Origin: Bog-473 sp035947875
GTDB taxonomy: Bacteria > Actinomycetota > Acidimicrobiia > Acidimicrobiales > RAAP-2
Direction of reading: 5' to 3'
Assembly: GCA_035947875.1 (NCBI GenBank)
Contig: DASZJQ010000109.1
Span: forward strand, 1-64,000
DNA: 64,000 nt
Positions within the stretch are counted from its first letter, which is position 1, and each line of letters begins with the position of its first letter. The translations under genes and the position numbers were made by a program. The notes under the pieces were generated by a model. That model had not been told where the DNA came from. It saw nothing but the letters and a program-made list of their open reading frames with translations, and made no database searches. Below are positions 1 through 8,038 of this stretch, piece by piece.

Positions 1-103
1 GTGCGGCGGCCACCATGGCCACGGCCACGACGGCGTTGTCCACGTTGGTGCTGACGAACGCCAGGGCGGCGACCCCGATTTCGGCCGGAAGGCCGGCCAC
101 CAT
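1..103 (-). CDS. N-terminal fragment of a CadD-like membrane transporter (partial)
   Basis: Only the first 34 codons lie in the window; the gene runs off the left edge. From ATG at 103 the peptide is hydrophobic and contains FVSTNVDNAVVAVA. This resembles the first transmembrane helix of cadmium-resistance (CadD family) transporters, where an STN-x-D motif sits in helix 1. It starts 11 bases after the dioxygenase stop on the same strand, so the two may be co-transcribed. The family call rests on one helix and is tentative. Confidence 0.5.
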   Translation of the reverse strand, partial: MVAGLPAEIGVAALAFVSTNVDNAVVAVAMVAAA

Positions 104-114
104 CGGGAAACCCG

Positions 115-975
115 TCAGCCGTCGGTGCGCGCAGGCATGGCTGGCCCGAACGGTTGGTCGCCGCGCAGGGTCACCCGGTGGGCGAAGCGGGGGGTGTCCC
201 CGTAGTCGTCCAGCGCGTAGTGCATGGTGGCCCGGTTGTCCCAGAAGGCGACCGACCCGGCCCGCCACCGGAACCGGCAGGTGAACTCGGGCCGGACGCA
301 GTGCCGGTAGAGCATCTCGAGGATGGCGTTGCTCTCGTTCTTGGACAGGCCCAGGATCGACTGGGTGAACTGGCCGTTGACGAACAGCCCGTTGCGCCCG
401 GTTTCGGGGTGGGTGCGCACGACCGGATGGATCGCCGGCAGCAACTTCTCGTACCAGACGCCGTTCCATTCGTAGCCGCCCCGCTCGTCGACATCGGCGG
501 CGAACCACGGGTCGTGGTGGATGGCGATCAACCCGTCGCACAGGGTCCGCACGCCCGGAGCCAGGCCGTCGTAAGCGTCCTGGAGGCTGGCCCACATGGT
601 GTCGCCCCCGACCTCGGGCGCCTCGATCATGTAGAGGATCGAACCCATGGCGGGCGTCTGCGTGAACGTCACGTCGGTGTGCCACCAGCTGGCCCGGTCC
701 ACCTTGCCGTCGATGGCCAACACCTCGGTGCTCTCCTTGATGGAAGGGAGCACGGGGTGGGCCTCGGTCACGACACCGAATTGCCGGGCGAAATCGGCCT
801 GTTGGTCGGGTGTGAGCGACTGATCGCGGAAGAAAATCACGTGGTGCGTGTTCAGCGCCTCACGCACGGCGGCCACGACGGGAGGCGCCAGTGGCTTCGA
901 CAGGTCGATGTCCCAGATCTCAGCTCCGATGCTGGGGGAGAGGGGATGCACGCTGAGGCCGGCGGCAATGGTCAC
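115..975 (-). CDS. TauD/TfdA-family Fe(II)/2-oxoglutarate dioxygenase
   Basis: The 286-residue product matches the usual TauD/TfdA length. It begins VTIAAGLSVHPLSPSIGAEI and carries the iron-binding H-x-D as WHTDVTF. The distal His and the 2-oxoglutarate-binding Arg sit in the C-terminal segment HRVTLRG. The family couples 2-oxoglutarate decarboxylation to hydroxylation of sulfonates, aryloxyalkanoates or related acids; the substrate cannot be read here. GTG 975 is chosen because homology begins there; the open frame extends further upstream without family similarity. The gene diverges from the hydrolase at 1114 and is followed closely by the CadD-like gene. Confidence 0.88.
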   Translation of the reverse strand: MTIAAGLSVHPLSPSIGAEIWDIDLSKPLAPPVVAAVREALNTHHVIFFRDQSLTPDQQADFARQFGVVTEAHPVLPSIKESTEVLAIDGKVDRASWWHTDVTFTQTPAMGSILYMIEAPEVGGDTMWASLQDAYDGLAPGVRTLCDGLIAIHHDPWFAADVDERGGYEWNGVWYEKLLPAIHPVVRTHPETGRNGLFVNGQFTQSILGLSKNESNAILEMLYRHCVRPEFTCRFRWRAGSVAFWDNRATMHYALDDYGDTPRFAHRVTLRGDQPFGPAMPARTDG

Positions 976-1113
976 CCAGGCATTGTGCCCGACGGCGGGG
1001 TCGTTCTCAATCCGGCCCGGCCCGATGCCCTCTACATTGAGCAGGTGAGCAGATCCACTACGGCGGATCCCCACCAAAACGGGACCGCCGGTGCGATCGA
1101 AGAAGGGAGCTCC

Positions 1114-2178
1114 ATGGGCAATCCTGAGAGCGGTGACGGGCCAACCCTGGTGCTGCCGGTGCCGGCGAGGAATTACTCCCCCTGGTACCAGTGGATGACG
1201 CGGCTGGCGGCCACCAGGCACGAAGACCCGTTGCCCGAAGAGGATCTCGACTCGCTCCCCGCCTGGAAGGCGCGACGCCGGCAACGCCTGGTGGCCCTGC
1301 TGGGCCAGATGCCCGAGCCGGTCCCCCTCGACCTCGAGACGCTCGAGTCGGTGCAGTGCGACGGGTACCGGCGGGACAAGGTGGTGTTCGACAGCGAAGA
1401 GACCATGTCGGTGCCGGCCTACCTGCTCGTTCCCGACGGCCGGGTGAGCCCGGGGGCCGCCGTGCTGGCCTGTCACGGGCACGGCCCGGGAAAGTCCCAG
1501 GTGGTCGGCCTCGAGCACACCAACCAGCCCAATGGTGACTACGCGCGTCAGCTGGTCCGGCAGGGCTACGTGGTGTTGGCGCCCGACCTCCGCTGTTTCG
1601 GGGAGCGCCAGGACTGGAACCCCGACGACCACTACGCCTGCGACACCAACCTCGTCCACGCGGTGATGGCCGGGTGGAACCCCCTGGCGCAAACCGTGTG
1701 GGACATGCAGCGTTGCCTCGACGTCCTGGCGGCACACCCCCTGGTGGATGCGGGCCGCATCGGGATGGTCGGCCTCTCACAGGGTGGAACGGTCACGCTC
1801 TTCACCGCGGCCTTCGACGAGCGGGTGGCGGCCGCCGTGGTCAGCGGGTACTTCTCCTCCTGGGCGGTGGCCCACAAGATGCCCTGGAACATGTGCGGAT
1901 CGCAGGTCCTCTTCGACATGCTGGGCAAGTTGGAGCACGAGGACCTGGGAGCCCTGATCGCGCCCCGCCCCCTGCTCATCGAGTCCGGGACGGACGACGA
2001 TCTGTTCCCCGTCGCCACCGCCACCGAGACGGTCCGGCGCACGCGGCTGGTCTACGACCACGAGGGCGGGGGGGACCGGTTGGTGCACGACGTCTTCGAG
2101 GGCGGGCACCAGTGGCACGGGGTGGCCGCCGTGGCCTTCCTCAACCACTGGCTGTCGCACACCCCGCCCACCGGGTAG
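1114..2178 (+). CDS. Alpha/beta hydrolase, dienelactone-hydrolase/acetyl-esterase type
   Basis: This 354-residue hydrolase has a preceding AGAAGGGA ribosome site at about 1101-1108, which favours ATG 1114 over the much longer open frame. Visible features are the oxyanion-side ACHGHG, the nucleophile elbow GMVGLSQGG (Ser about residue 228), a late acid region ESGTDDDLF and the catalytic His in GGHQWHG. The N-terminal 90 residues form a helical extension seen in large cytosolic esterases of this group. No signal peptide is present. The substrate is unknown; a carboxyl-ester or lactone is likely. Confidence 0.85.
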   Translation: MGNPESGDGPTLVLPVPARNYSPWYQWMTRLAATRHEDPLPEEDLDSLPAWKARRRQRLVALLGQMPEPVPLDLETLESVQCDGYRRDKVVFDSEETMSVPAYLLVPDGRVSPGAAVLACHGHGPGKSQVVGLEHTNQPNGDYARQLVRQGYVVLAPDLRCFGERQDWNPDDHYACDTNLVHAVMAGWNPLAQTVWDMQRCLDVLAAHPLVDAGRIGMVGLSQGGTVTLFTAAFDERVAAAVVSGYFSSWAVAHKMPWNMCGSQVLFDMLGKLEHEDLGALIAPRPLLIESGTDDDLFPVATATETVRRTRLVYDHEGGGDRLVHDVFEGGHQWHGVAAVAFLNHWLSHTPPTG

Positions 2179-2244
2179 CTCCACCGTGAAGGTCGCGGCC
2201 CACCAAGCTCCGAGGGCCTCCGGTGTGGTGTCGCGGCGTCGCAC

Positions 2245-2664
2245 ATGAATGAGCGCGGCGCAGCCGATGCGCACCTCGTGGTGGCCGGGCTTCTGGTCCG
2301 CCGTGATCGCGTCCTGCTGTGTCACCGATCGTCAGAGCGAGCCTGGTTCCCCGACGTCTGGGACCTTCCCGGTGGTCACGTGGAGAACGGGGAGACGCTT
2401 ACGGGCGCGCTGGTTCGTGAGCTCCATGAGGAGCTGGGCATCGTCATCGTGGAGCCCGCCGAATTGGATGCGGTCCGGGTCGTGACCAGCAAGTTCGACC
2501 TGAGCGTCTGGGTGGTCGGCCAATGGGCGGGGCAGCCCGGCAATGCCGCGCCAGATGAGCATGATGAAGTGTCGTGGTTCTCGGCGGCCCAGGTGTCGAG
2601 GCTCTCGCTGGCCGATGCGAGGTACCTCGACCTCCTCACGAACGCGCTCGCCAGCCCCCCGTAG
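2245..2664 (+). CDS. Nudix hydrolase (MutT-like)
   Basis: The 139-residue protein is essentially one Nudix domain. The Nudix box GX5EX7REUXEEXGU is complete at about residues 43-65 (GGHVENGETL through RELHEELGI), including the metal-binding REXXEE glutamates. The family cleaves nucleoside diphosphates linked to another moiety; MutT-like members sanitize oxidized dNTPs. The exact substrate cannot be assigned. The gene follows the hydrolase by 66 bases. Confidence 0.9.
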   Translation: MNERGAADAHLVVAGLLVRRDRVLLCHRSSERAWFPDVWDLPGGHVENGETLTGALVRELHEELGIVIVEPAELDAVRVVTSKFDLSVWVVGQWAGQPGNAAPDEHDEVSWFSAAQVSRLSLADARYLDLLTNALASPP

Positions 2665-2704
2665 GGCGGGAGCCAGGCCGGCCAGTCGTGGCACCGCTAC
2701 CGTC

Positions 2705-3613
2705 GTGTTCGTGCCGACCGAGCCTCCCGTTCGCTACCGGTCACCCGATGAGGACAGCGCCCGCTGGCGGCACTTCCCCTTCCGGGCGGGCGACATCGTG
2801 ATCAGCACCCGTTCCAAGAGCGGCACCACGTGGATGCAGATGATCTGCGCGCTCCTGGTGTTCCAAACTCCGGCCTTTCCCCAACCGCTGGCTGACCTCT
2901 CACCGTGGCTCGATTGGCTGATCACACCGGAGGCCGAGGTCTACGCCCGACTGGCGGCCCAGCGTCATCGGCGCATCATCAAGACGCACACCCCCCTCGA
3001 CGGGCTTCCGATCGACCCGCGGGTCACCTACATCGTGGTCGCCCGGGACCCGCTCGATCTGGCGGTCTCGCTCTTCCACCAGAGGACCAATCTCAACCGG
3101 CACCGGATCCGCCAGCTCACCGGCCAGGCCGCGCCGGCGCCCACCGAAACCCCGCCGCCGACAACCGTGCACGAGTGGCTGGTGGCCTGGGTCGACTGGG
3201 AAGGCGAGGCCACCGAGCACCTGGATTCACTGCCCGGGGTGATGCGGCATCTGTCCGACGCCTGGGGCCGCCGGGCCGAGCCCAACGTGGTGCTGGTGCA
3301 CTACGACGACCTGTCGGGCGATCTCGAAGATGAGATGGGCCGGCTGGCTGATCGCCTGGGCATCGTGGTGCCGGAGGGGGCCCTGGTTCAGCTCGCCCAC
3401 GAGGCCAGGTTCGAACAGATGCGTGCCAGCGCCGGCCGGATCGTGCCGGACCCGATGGGGATCCTGGTGGACGGGACGCGCTTCTTTCGACGCGGTTCGT
3501 CGGGCGAGGGAAGAGAGGTGCTCTCATCCGAAGAGGTGGCGCACTACCGGGCGCGGGTGGCCGACATGGGACCACCCGAACTCGTGCGTTGGCTCCACCG
3601 CTGGGACGGGTGA
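2705..3613 (+). CDS. Sulfotransferase (PAPS-dependent, cytosolic type)
   Basis: The 302-residue product has the 5'-phosphosulfate-binding loop as RSKSGTTWMQM near residue 38 and the 3'-phosphate-binding segment YIVVARDPLDLAVS near residue 108. The C-terminal half has the RKG-loop-like region ending in FFRRGSSGEGR. This order fits the Sulfotransfer_1 family, which moves sulfate from PAPS to hydroxyl or amine acceptors. GTG 2705 is the start; GTG 2711 is an alternative, and the open frame upstream overlaps the Nudix gene. The acceptor is unknown. Confidence 0.87.
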   Translation: MFVPTEPPVRYRSPDEDSARWRHFPFRAGDIVISTRSKSGTTWMQMICALLVFQTPAFPQPLADLSPWLDWLITPEAEVYARLAAQRHRRIIKTHTPLDGLPIDPRVTYIVVARDPLDLAVSLFHQRTNLNRHRIRQLTGQAAPAPTETPPPTTVHEWLVAWVDWEGEATEHLDSLPGVMRHLSDAWGRRAEPNVVLVHYDDLSGDLEDEMGRLADRLGIVVPEGALVQLAHEARFEQMRASAGRIVPDPMGILVDGTRFFRRGSSGEGREVLSSEEVAHYRARVADMGPPELVRWLHRWDG

Positions 3614-3651
3614 CAGGGTGAGGGGTGACGTAGCGCCGGGTGACGGGTTAC
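3608..3651. repeat. Short GGGTGAC repeats over a stop codon
   Basis: Copies of GGGTGA(C) occur at 3608, 3616, 3623 and 3638, with a variant GGGTTAC at 3645. The first copy contains the sulfotransferase stop and the last overlaps the stop of the convergent gene. This is one of several short tandem repeats found just after stop codons in this window. Confidence 0.6.
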
Positions 3652-4205
3652 GCCGACGCGACGGGCTGTCCTACGAAGTTCAAGAACCGCGTCTGCTCGT
3701 CGGCGCCGGCCGGCGACGCGATCTTGTCGGCGAAACCCCCGGGTCGTCGGACGGCGTCGTCGATGGGCGTGAGGATCGCCGTCGCCCCGGCCATGGCGGC
3801 CGGATCGAGCGTCGCATCCTGCCCGATCGCTCGCGACAGCTCCCAGGTGTGCACCAGGGTGTCGGGGCAGATCAGCTGGCCGACCAATGCCTCGAAGGGC
3901 TGTTCCCCGAGCAAACCGCGAATCGTCTTCGAGCCGCGCTCGGGGTCGTTGAGGGCGTCACGCATGGCCTCGCTGGCGTCATGCCATTGCGCGGCCAGGT
4001 CACCGTCCTCATCTGGCCCGACCGCTTTCGGTCCGCCCAAGGTGGCCAGTACCTTGCGTTGCGTGATGATGGTGTGGGCTACCAAGTCCCGGACCGTCCA
4101 GTCCTCGTGCGGCGTGGGAGCGGACCACTGTCCATCTGAGATCACGTCGACCCTGGCCGAGAAGCCGCTCGCCACCAGCTCATAGAGGTCGGACACGTCG
4201 CTCAT
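3648..4205 (-). CDS. TIGR03086/DinB-like metal-binding protein (mycothiol-enzyme fold)
   Basis: The 185-residue protein matches the actinobacterial TIGR03086 / maleylpyruvate-isomerase N-terminal family. It has PHEDWTVRDLVAHTI near residue 40 (one His ligand), a central WHDASEAMRDAL and a late DTLVHTWELSRAIG with the other His. These four-helix proteins bind a divalent metal, and characterised relatives use mycothiol as cofactor. Function here is unproven. ATG 4205 is preferred to GTG 4214, which adds three residues; neither has a clear ribosome site. Confidence 0.78.
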   Translation of the reverse strand: MSDVSDLYELVASGFSARVDVISDGQWSAPTPHEDWTVRDLVAHTIITQRKVLATLGGPKAVGPDEDGDLAAQWHDASEAMRDALNDPERGSKTIRGLLGEQPFEALVGQLICPDTLVHTWELSRAIGQDATLDPAAMAGATAILTPIDDAVRRPGGFADKIASPAGADEQTRFLNFVGQPVASA

Positions 4206-4293
4206 GGCGGCCACGGTAGTGGAGCGCCGATCCCCTTGCCCGGGCGCTGAACGCCCTCGGTTCGGCCAGGATCCCAGGCGCAGGCCCCGACGG

Positions 4294-5070
4294 CTACGAC
4301 TGCTGCGAGGGCAGGAGCCGCGCCGATGCGGGCTCGAGGTGCACGGTGGCGTGGGTGATGGTGCGTAACGCCGACGCCGGGCACGCCGTCGAGATCGGAC
4401 CGGTCAGCGCGTCGCGGACGGGCTCGGCCTTTCGCCCCTCGGGCACGATGGCCAGCACCTGGGCGGCCCGCAGCAGGGCGGGAATGGTCACGGTCAGGGC
4501 GTGGGTCGGGACGGAGGCCAGATCGGCGAAGTGGCCCTCGTTGACCTGCTGACGCCGGCAGGTGGCATCGAGCTCGACCACCTTGACGTCGTGGGGGTCG
4601 TCGAAATCGGCGACGGGGGGATCGTTGAAGGCCAGGTGCCCGTTCTCGCCGATGCCCAAGCAGCACAGATCGAGCGGGTGGGCCCGGAGAAGGCCGGCAT
4701 AGCGGCGGCACTCGGCCTCGGGGTCGCCCAGTCCCTCGACGTAGTACGCCGCCCGGGGAGACGCGCGTTCGACGATCCTCTGGCGGATGTACCTCTGGAA
4801 GCCGGCCGGGTGGTCGGGCCCTACCCCGACGTACTCGTCCATGTGAAAGACCACGGTGTCGGGCCAGGGCACATCGGGTGTGCGGGCCACGAGTGCGTCA
4901 AGGAACTCCAGCTGCGAGTTGCCGGTGGCGAACATGACGTGGGCCACGCCGCGAGCCTCGACGGCCGACCGCATGATGGCGGCCGCCTGGTCCGCCGCCG
5001 CCCGGCTCATGGCCGCCACATCCGGATGGACGTACACCGTGGCCCCGCCATAGGTCGATGGACTGGTCAT
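4294..5070 (-). CDS. nagB: Glucosamine-6-phosphate deaminase
   Basis: The 258-residue protein has the NagB landmarks in order: FATGNSQLEFLDAL near residue 48, FHMDEYVG near 75, GIGENGHLAFNDPP near 140 and GRKAEPVRDALTGPIS near 213. It isomerizes and deaminates glucosamine-6-phosphate to fructose-6-phosphate and ammonia. The expected catalytic Asp (MDEY) and the His of the active-site lid (GENGHLAFND) are present. No nagA or nagE neighbour is visible, so it stands apart from an obvious amino-sugar operon. It diverges from the PLP lyase at 5112. Confidence 0.9.
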   Translation of the reverse strand: MTSPSTYGGATVYVHPDVAAMSRAAADQAAAIMRSAVEARGVAHVMFATGNSQLEFLDALVARTPDVPWPDTVVFHMDEYVGVGPDHPAGFQRYIRQRIVERASPRAAYYVEGLGDPEAECRRYAGLLRAHPLDLCCLGIGENGHLAFNDPPVADFDDPHDVKVVELDATCRRQQVNEGHFADLASVPTHALTVTIPALLRAAQVLAIVPEGRKAEPVRDALTGPISTACPASALRTITHATVHLEPASARLLPSQQS

Positions 5071-5111
5071 GTGCGCAGCATGTTAGGTGGACCTCGGCCA
5101 GACTGGTGCCG

Positions 5112-6071
5112 ATGCGAGACGTGGCCCTTCCCCAACCGGCGCAGTTCGACGCGGCCTGGGACGTGGTGCGTCGACACCTCCCCGTCACCCCGGTGGTGGC
5201 CGCTCCCCAGTTGGGCGAACGGGTGTCGATCAAGCTCGAGACGGTACAGCCCACCGGATCGTTCAAGGTCCGTGGCGGCCTGGCCGCGGTGGCGGCGACG
5301 CTGGCGTCGGACCCCGGGCGAGCCGTCGTCGGTGCGTCGGCCGGGAACCATGGACTGGGGTTGGCCTATGCGGCGGCCCAGCTCAAGGCCGACGTCACGG
5401 TGGTCGTGCCGCGGGAGGCCTCGGCGGCGAAAGTGTCGGCCCTCAAACAGTTCGACGTGCACCTGGTGCAGCACGGCTCGGGGTACAGCGAGGCGGAAGC
5501 GTTGGCCCTGGCGTTGGCGGAGCGGGAAGGGAGCCGTTACGTCTCGCCGTACAACGATCCCGACGTGATCGCCGGCCAGGGAACGATCGCCCGGGAGCTG
5601 CTCGCGCAGGTACCCGACCTGGGCACCGTGGTGGTGCCGGTGGGCGGGGGCGGTTTGATCTCGGGCCTCGCGCTCGGCCTGGCGGACGCAGGGGTCGCCG
5701 TGGTCGGGGTGGAATCGGTTGCGTCGCCCTCGGTGAGCTCGGCGCTGGCCGCCGGGGGCATCGTGGCCGTCAGCGTGACGCCGACCCTGGCCGATGGCTT
5801 GGCCGGCAACCTCGAGGAGGGTGCGGTCACCATCGACGTGCTGCTGCGCCACCATGTCCCGGTGGTCACGGTCACCGAGGCGGACATCCGATCCGCCATG
5901 GCTTTCTCCGTGCAGCAGATGGGCCTCGTCATCGAAGGAGCCGGAGCGGTGGGCGTGGCCGCGCTGCGGACCGGCCTGATTCCCGCCAACGAGGAAGGTA
6001 AGGAGACCGTCGTGCTCCTCACCGGGCGCAACGTCGCCCCCGCCCTGCTGTCCGAGGTCATCGGTGCCTGA
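5112..6071 (+). CDS. PLP-dependent threonine/serine dehydratase-like enzyme
   Basis: The 319-residue fold-type II PLP enzyme has the Schiff-base lysine in PTGSFKVRGG (about residue 54), the substrate loop SAGNHGLGLAYA, and the phosphate-binding glycine run VGGGGLISGLAL. There is no C-terminal ACT domain, so it is like catabolic threonine dehydratase or serine racemase/dehydratase rather than biosynthetic IlvA. ATG 5112 starts the homologous part. The stop overlaps the GTG of the next gene by eight bases, so the two genes are translationally coupled. Confidence 0.83.
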   Translation: MRDVALPQPAQFDAAWDVVRRHLPVTPVVAAPQLGERVSIKLETVQPTGSFKVRGGLAAVAATLASDPGRAVVGASAGNHGLGLAYAAAQLKADVTVVVPREASAAKVSALKQFDVHLVQHGSGYSEAEALALALAEREGSRYVSPYNDPDVIAGQGTIARELLAQVPDLGTVVVPVGGGGLISGLALGLADAGVAVVGVESVASPSVSSALAAGGIVAVSVTPTLADGLAGNLEEGAVTIDVLLRHHVPVVTVTEADIRSAMAFSVQQMGLVIEGAGAVGVAALRTGLIPANEEGKETVVLLTGRNVAPALLSEVIGA

Positions 6072-6882
6072 GTTCGACACGGGCGAGGTCATCCTCAATT
6101 ACGACGTGACCGGCACGGGCGAGCCGCTGCTGCTCATTTGCGGGTGCGGGCAACCGGCCGTGGCCTGGCATCTCCAGATCGTGCCCGACCTCGTCGCCGC
6201 CGGATACCAGGTGGTGACCTTCGACAACCGCGGCGTTGCCCCATCCTCCTCACCCCCGGCGCCGTACCGCGTCGAAGGCATGGCCGCTGACGCGCTGGCC
6301 CTGCTCGACCACCTGGGTTTCGACCGGCCCGTGCGGATCGCCGGGCACTCACTGGGCGGATGGATCGCCGAGACCCTGGCCCTCGACCAGCCCGACCGGG
6401 TGCGGGCGGCGGCCCTCATGGGGAGCGCCAACCAGCCCACGGCCTGGGAGATCGCCATCACCACCGTCGAACGCGACATCGCCGCCCTCGACGTCGAACT
6501 GCCCCGGCTGTTCTACGCCACGCAGACCCTGCGCTATCTCCCCATCGCCGACATCCAGAACGACGACGTGGTGAGCACCTGGCTCTCCTTCACGGCTGAC
6601 CTTCCGCCCTGGCCCAACCCGGGCGCCCTCGGTCAGTACGAGGCGGCCCTCGCTTGGTCCACCGATCCCGTGCGCACCACCCGCTGGCCGGAGATCTCGG
6701 TGCCCTGCCTGGTCCTGGCCTTCGAGCATGACGTGGACTCACCGCCCGACAAGGCCCGGCGGGCCTCGGAGATCATTCCGGGCTGCGAGTACCGGGAGAT
6801 CATGGGCTCGGGCCACATCGGCATCGTGACCCACGCCGGCGACGTGTCCGCCCACCTCATCGAGTTCTTCGATCGGACCTGA
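6064..6882 (+). CDS. Alpha/beta hydrolase
   Basis: This 272-residue hydrolase begins at a GTG inside the end of the PLP-enzyme gene. It carries the nucleophile elbow GHSLGGWIAE (Ser about residue 98), an acid in AFEHDVDSPPD and a His in GSGHIGIVTH, so the triad is complete. It resembles 3-oxoadipate-enol-lactonase/haloperoxidase-type hydrolases. Coupling to the dehydratase suggests a joint pathway, but no substrate is evident. Tandem 12-mers follow its stop. Confidence 0.85.
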   Translation: MPEFDTGEVILNYDVTGTGEPLLLICGCGQPAVAWHLQIVPDLVAAGYQVVTFDNRGVAPSSSPPAPYRVEGMAADALALLDHLGFDRPVRIAGHSLGGWIAETLALDQPDRVRAAALMGSANQPTAWEIAITTVERDIAALDVELPRLFYATQTLRYLPIADIQNDDVVSTWLSFTADLPPWPNPGALGQYEAALAWSTDPVRTTRWPEISVPCLVLAFEHDVDSPPDKARRASEIIPGCEYREIMGSGHIGIVTHAGDVSAHLIEFFDRT

Positions 6883-6928
6883 CTACCAGCCCGATTGCCA
6901 GTCCGACCACGAGTCTGACTACCAGTCC
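6881..6928. repeat. Four imperfect 12-bp tandem repeats
   Basis: Units at 6881, 6893, 6905 and 6917 read GACTACCAGCCC, GATTGCCAGTCC, GACCACGAGTCT and GACTACCAGTCC. They begin at the hydrolase stop codon and run into the last codons of the convergent oxidoreductase gene. Confidence 0.75.
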
Positions 6929-8022
6929 GCCCATCCGGCCGCCGTCACCGATCCCGTGATGGTGCGGGGATCGACCGACGTGCCGATCTCGGAGGCCCGG
7001 TACACGGCGAAGCACAATTGCAGCACCTTGATCGCCGACTCGGGGCTCATGTCGGCCGGCGTGCCGTGCAGGAGGGCATCGACGAAATGCTGTGACGAGC
7101 GGACGAAGCCGGTGCCCCAGTCGGCATCGACGTCCCGGAATTCGGTGGTGACGCACTCCTTCTTCGTGCCGGTGAACAACATCACGGGAGGCAGGTCGAG
7201 CATCTCGCCCGTGGCCCGGGTGACCCAGATCTGCCCCTCGTCGCCGGTGATCTCGAAGAATTCGTCGGCCCCGTAGTAGCCCGAGCGCATGTAGAGCTTG
7301 GGGGCGTACTGCACCTCCATGGTGCCGAGCACGTCGGGATCCTCGTACTCGAAGATGACGGCGCAAGGTTCGAAGAAGAGGTCGCGTCGCCGCACCACCG
7401 CCTGGACGGCCGTGATGTCGAGGTCGAGCAACCACAGGGCCATGGCGTACTTGTGCACCATGTCGTCGAAGAGGTGGCCACCGGGGCTGCGCTTGTCGAG
7501 CCGCCACCCGTATCCCTCCGGCCGGAGGGCGGCCTGAAAATCCGAGGTGGTCTGCCCCACCAGCGTGCGGATGCGCAGGGACGTGGGCTTGCCGATGGCA
7601 CCGTCGGCCACCAGCTTCTTGGCCAACTCGAGCGGCGGGTAGTGCACGAAGCACTCGCTGATGCGGAGGGTCCGGCCGGCCCGCTCCGCTGCGACCTGCA
7701 TGGCGCGAGCGTCCTCGACCGTGTTGGCCACCGGCTTCTGCACCGACACGTGCTTGCCTGCTTCCAGCGCGGCGATCACGTGGTCGTGGTGCAGGTGGGT
7801 CGGCGTCAGCACCTCGACGGCATCGATGGAGGGGTCGGCCAGCATGGCGTCGAGGTCCGGGTAGTACGCCGCCCCGCCCCATGCCTTGGCGGCCAGACGA
7901 CCGACCTCTTCATTGGTGTCGCACACCGCGACCACCTCGCAGCGCGGATCGTCCACGTACCCTCGCACGTTCATCACTGCGATATTCCCGGCTCCGACGA
8001 CGCCCAACCGGACCTTGTCCAT
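6919..8022 (-). CDS. Gfo/Idh/MocA-family NAD(P)-dependent oxidoreductase
   Basis: The 367-residue protein opens with a Rossmann motif (VRLGVVGAGNIAVMN) and has the family signature VSVQKPVANTVEDA, equivalent to EKP in sugar dehydrogenases (Glu replaced by Gln, Lys kept). A downstream GGHLFDDMVHKYAMALWLL contains the catalytic D-x3-H. ATG 8022 follows a strong GAGGGGG ribosome site. It lies 16 bases after the CoA-transferase gene on the same strand, so the two probably form an operon. The substrate, likely a cyclitol or sugar-like alcohol, is unknown. Confidence 0.87.
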   Translation of the reverse strand: MDKVRLGVVGAGNIAVMNVRGYVDDPRCEVVAVCDTNEEVGRLAAKAWGGAAYYPDLDAMLADPSIDAVEVLTPTHLHHDHVIAALEAGKHVSVQKPVANTVEDARAMQVAAERAGRTLRISECFVHYPPLELAKKLVADGAIGKPTSLRIRTLVGQTTSDFQAALRPEGYGWRLDKRSPGGHLFDDMVHKYAMALWLLDLDITAVQAVVRRRDLFFEPCAVIFEYEDPDVLGTMEVQYAPKLYMRSGYYGADEFFEITGDEGQIWVTRATGEMLDLPPVMLFTGTKKECVTTEFRDVDADWGTGFVRSSQHFVDALLHGTPADMSPESAIKVLQLCFAVYRASEIGTSVDPRTITGSVTAAGWADW

Positions 8023-8038
8023 GTTCCCCCTCGTCTTC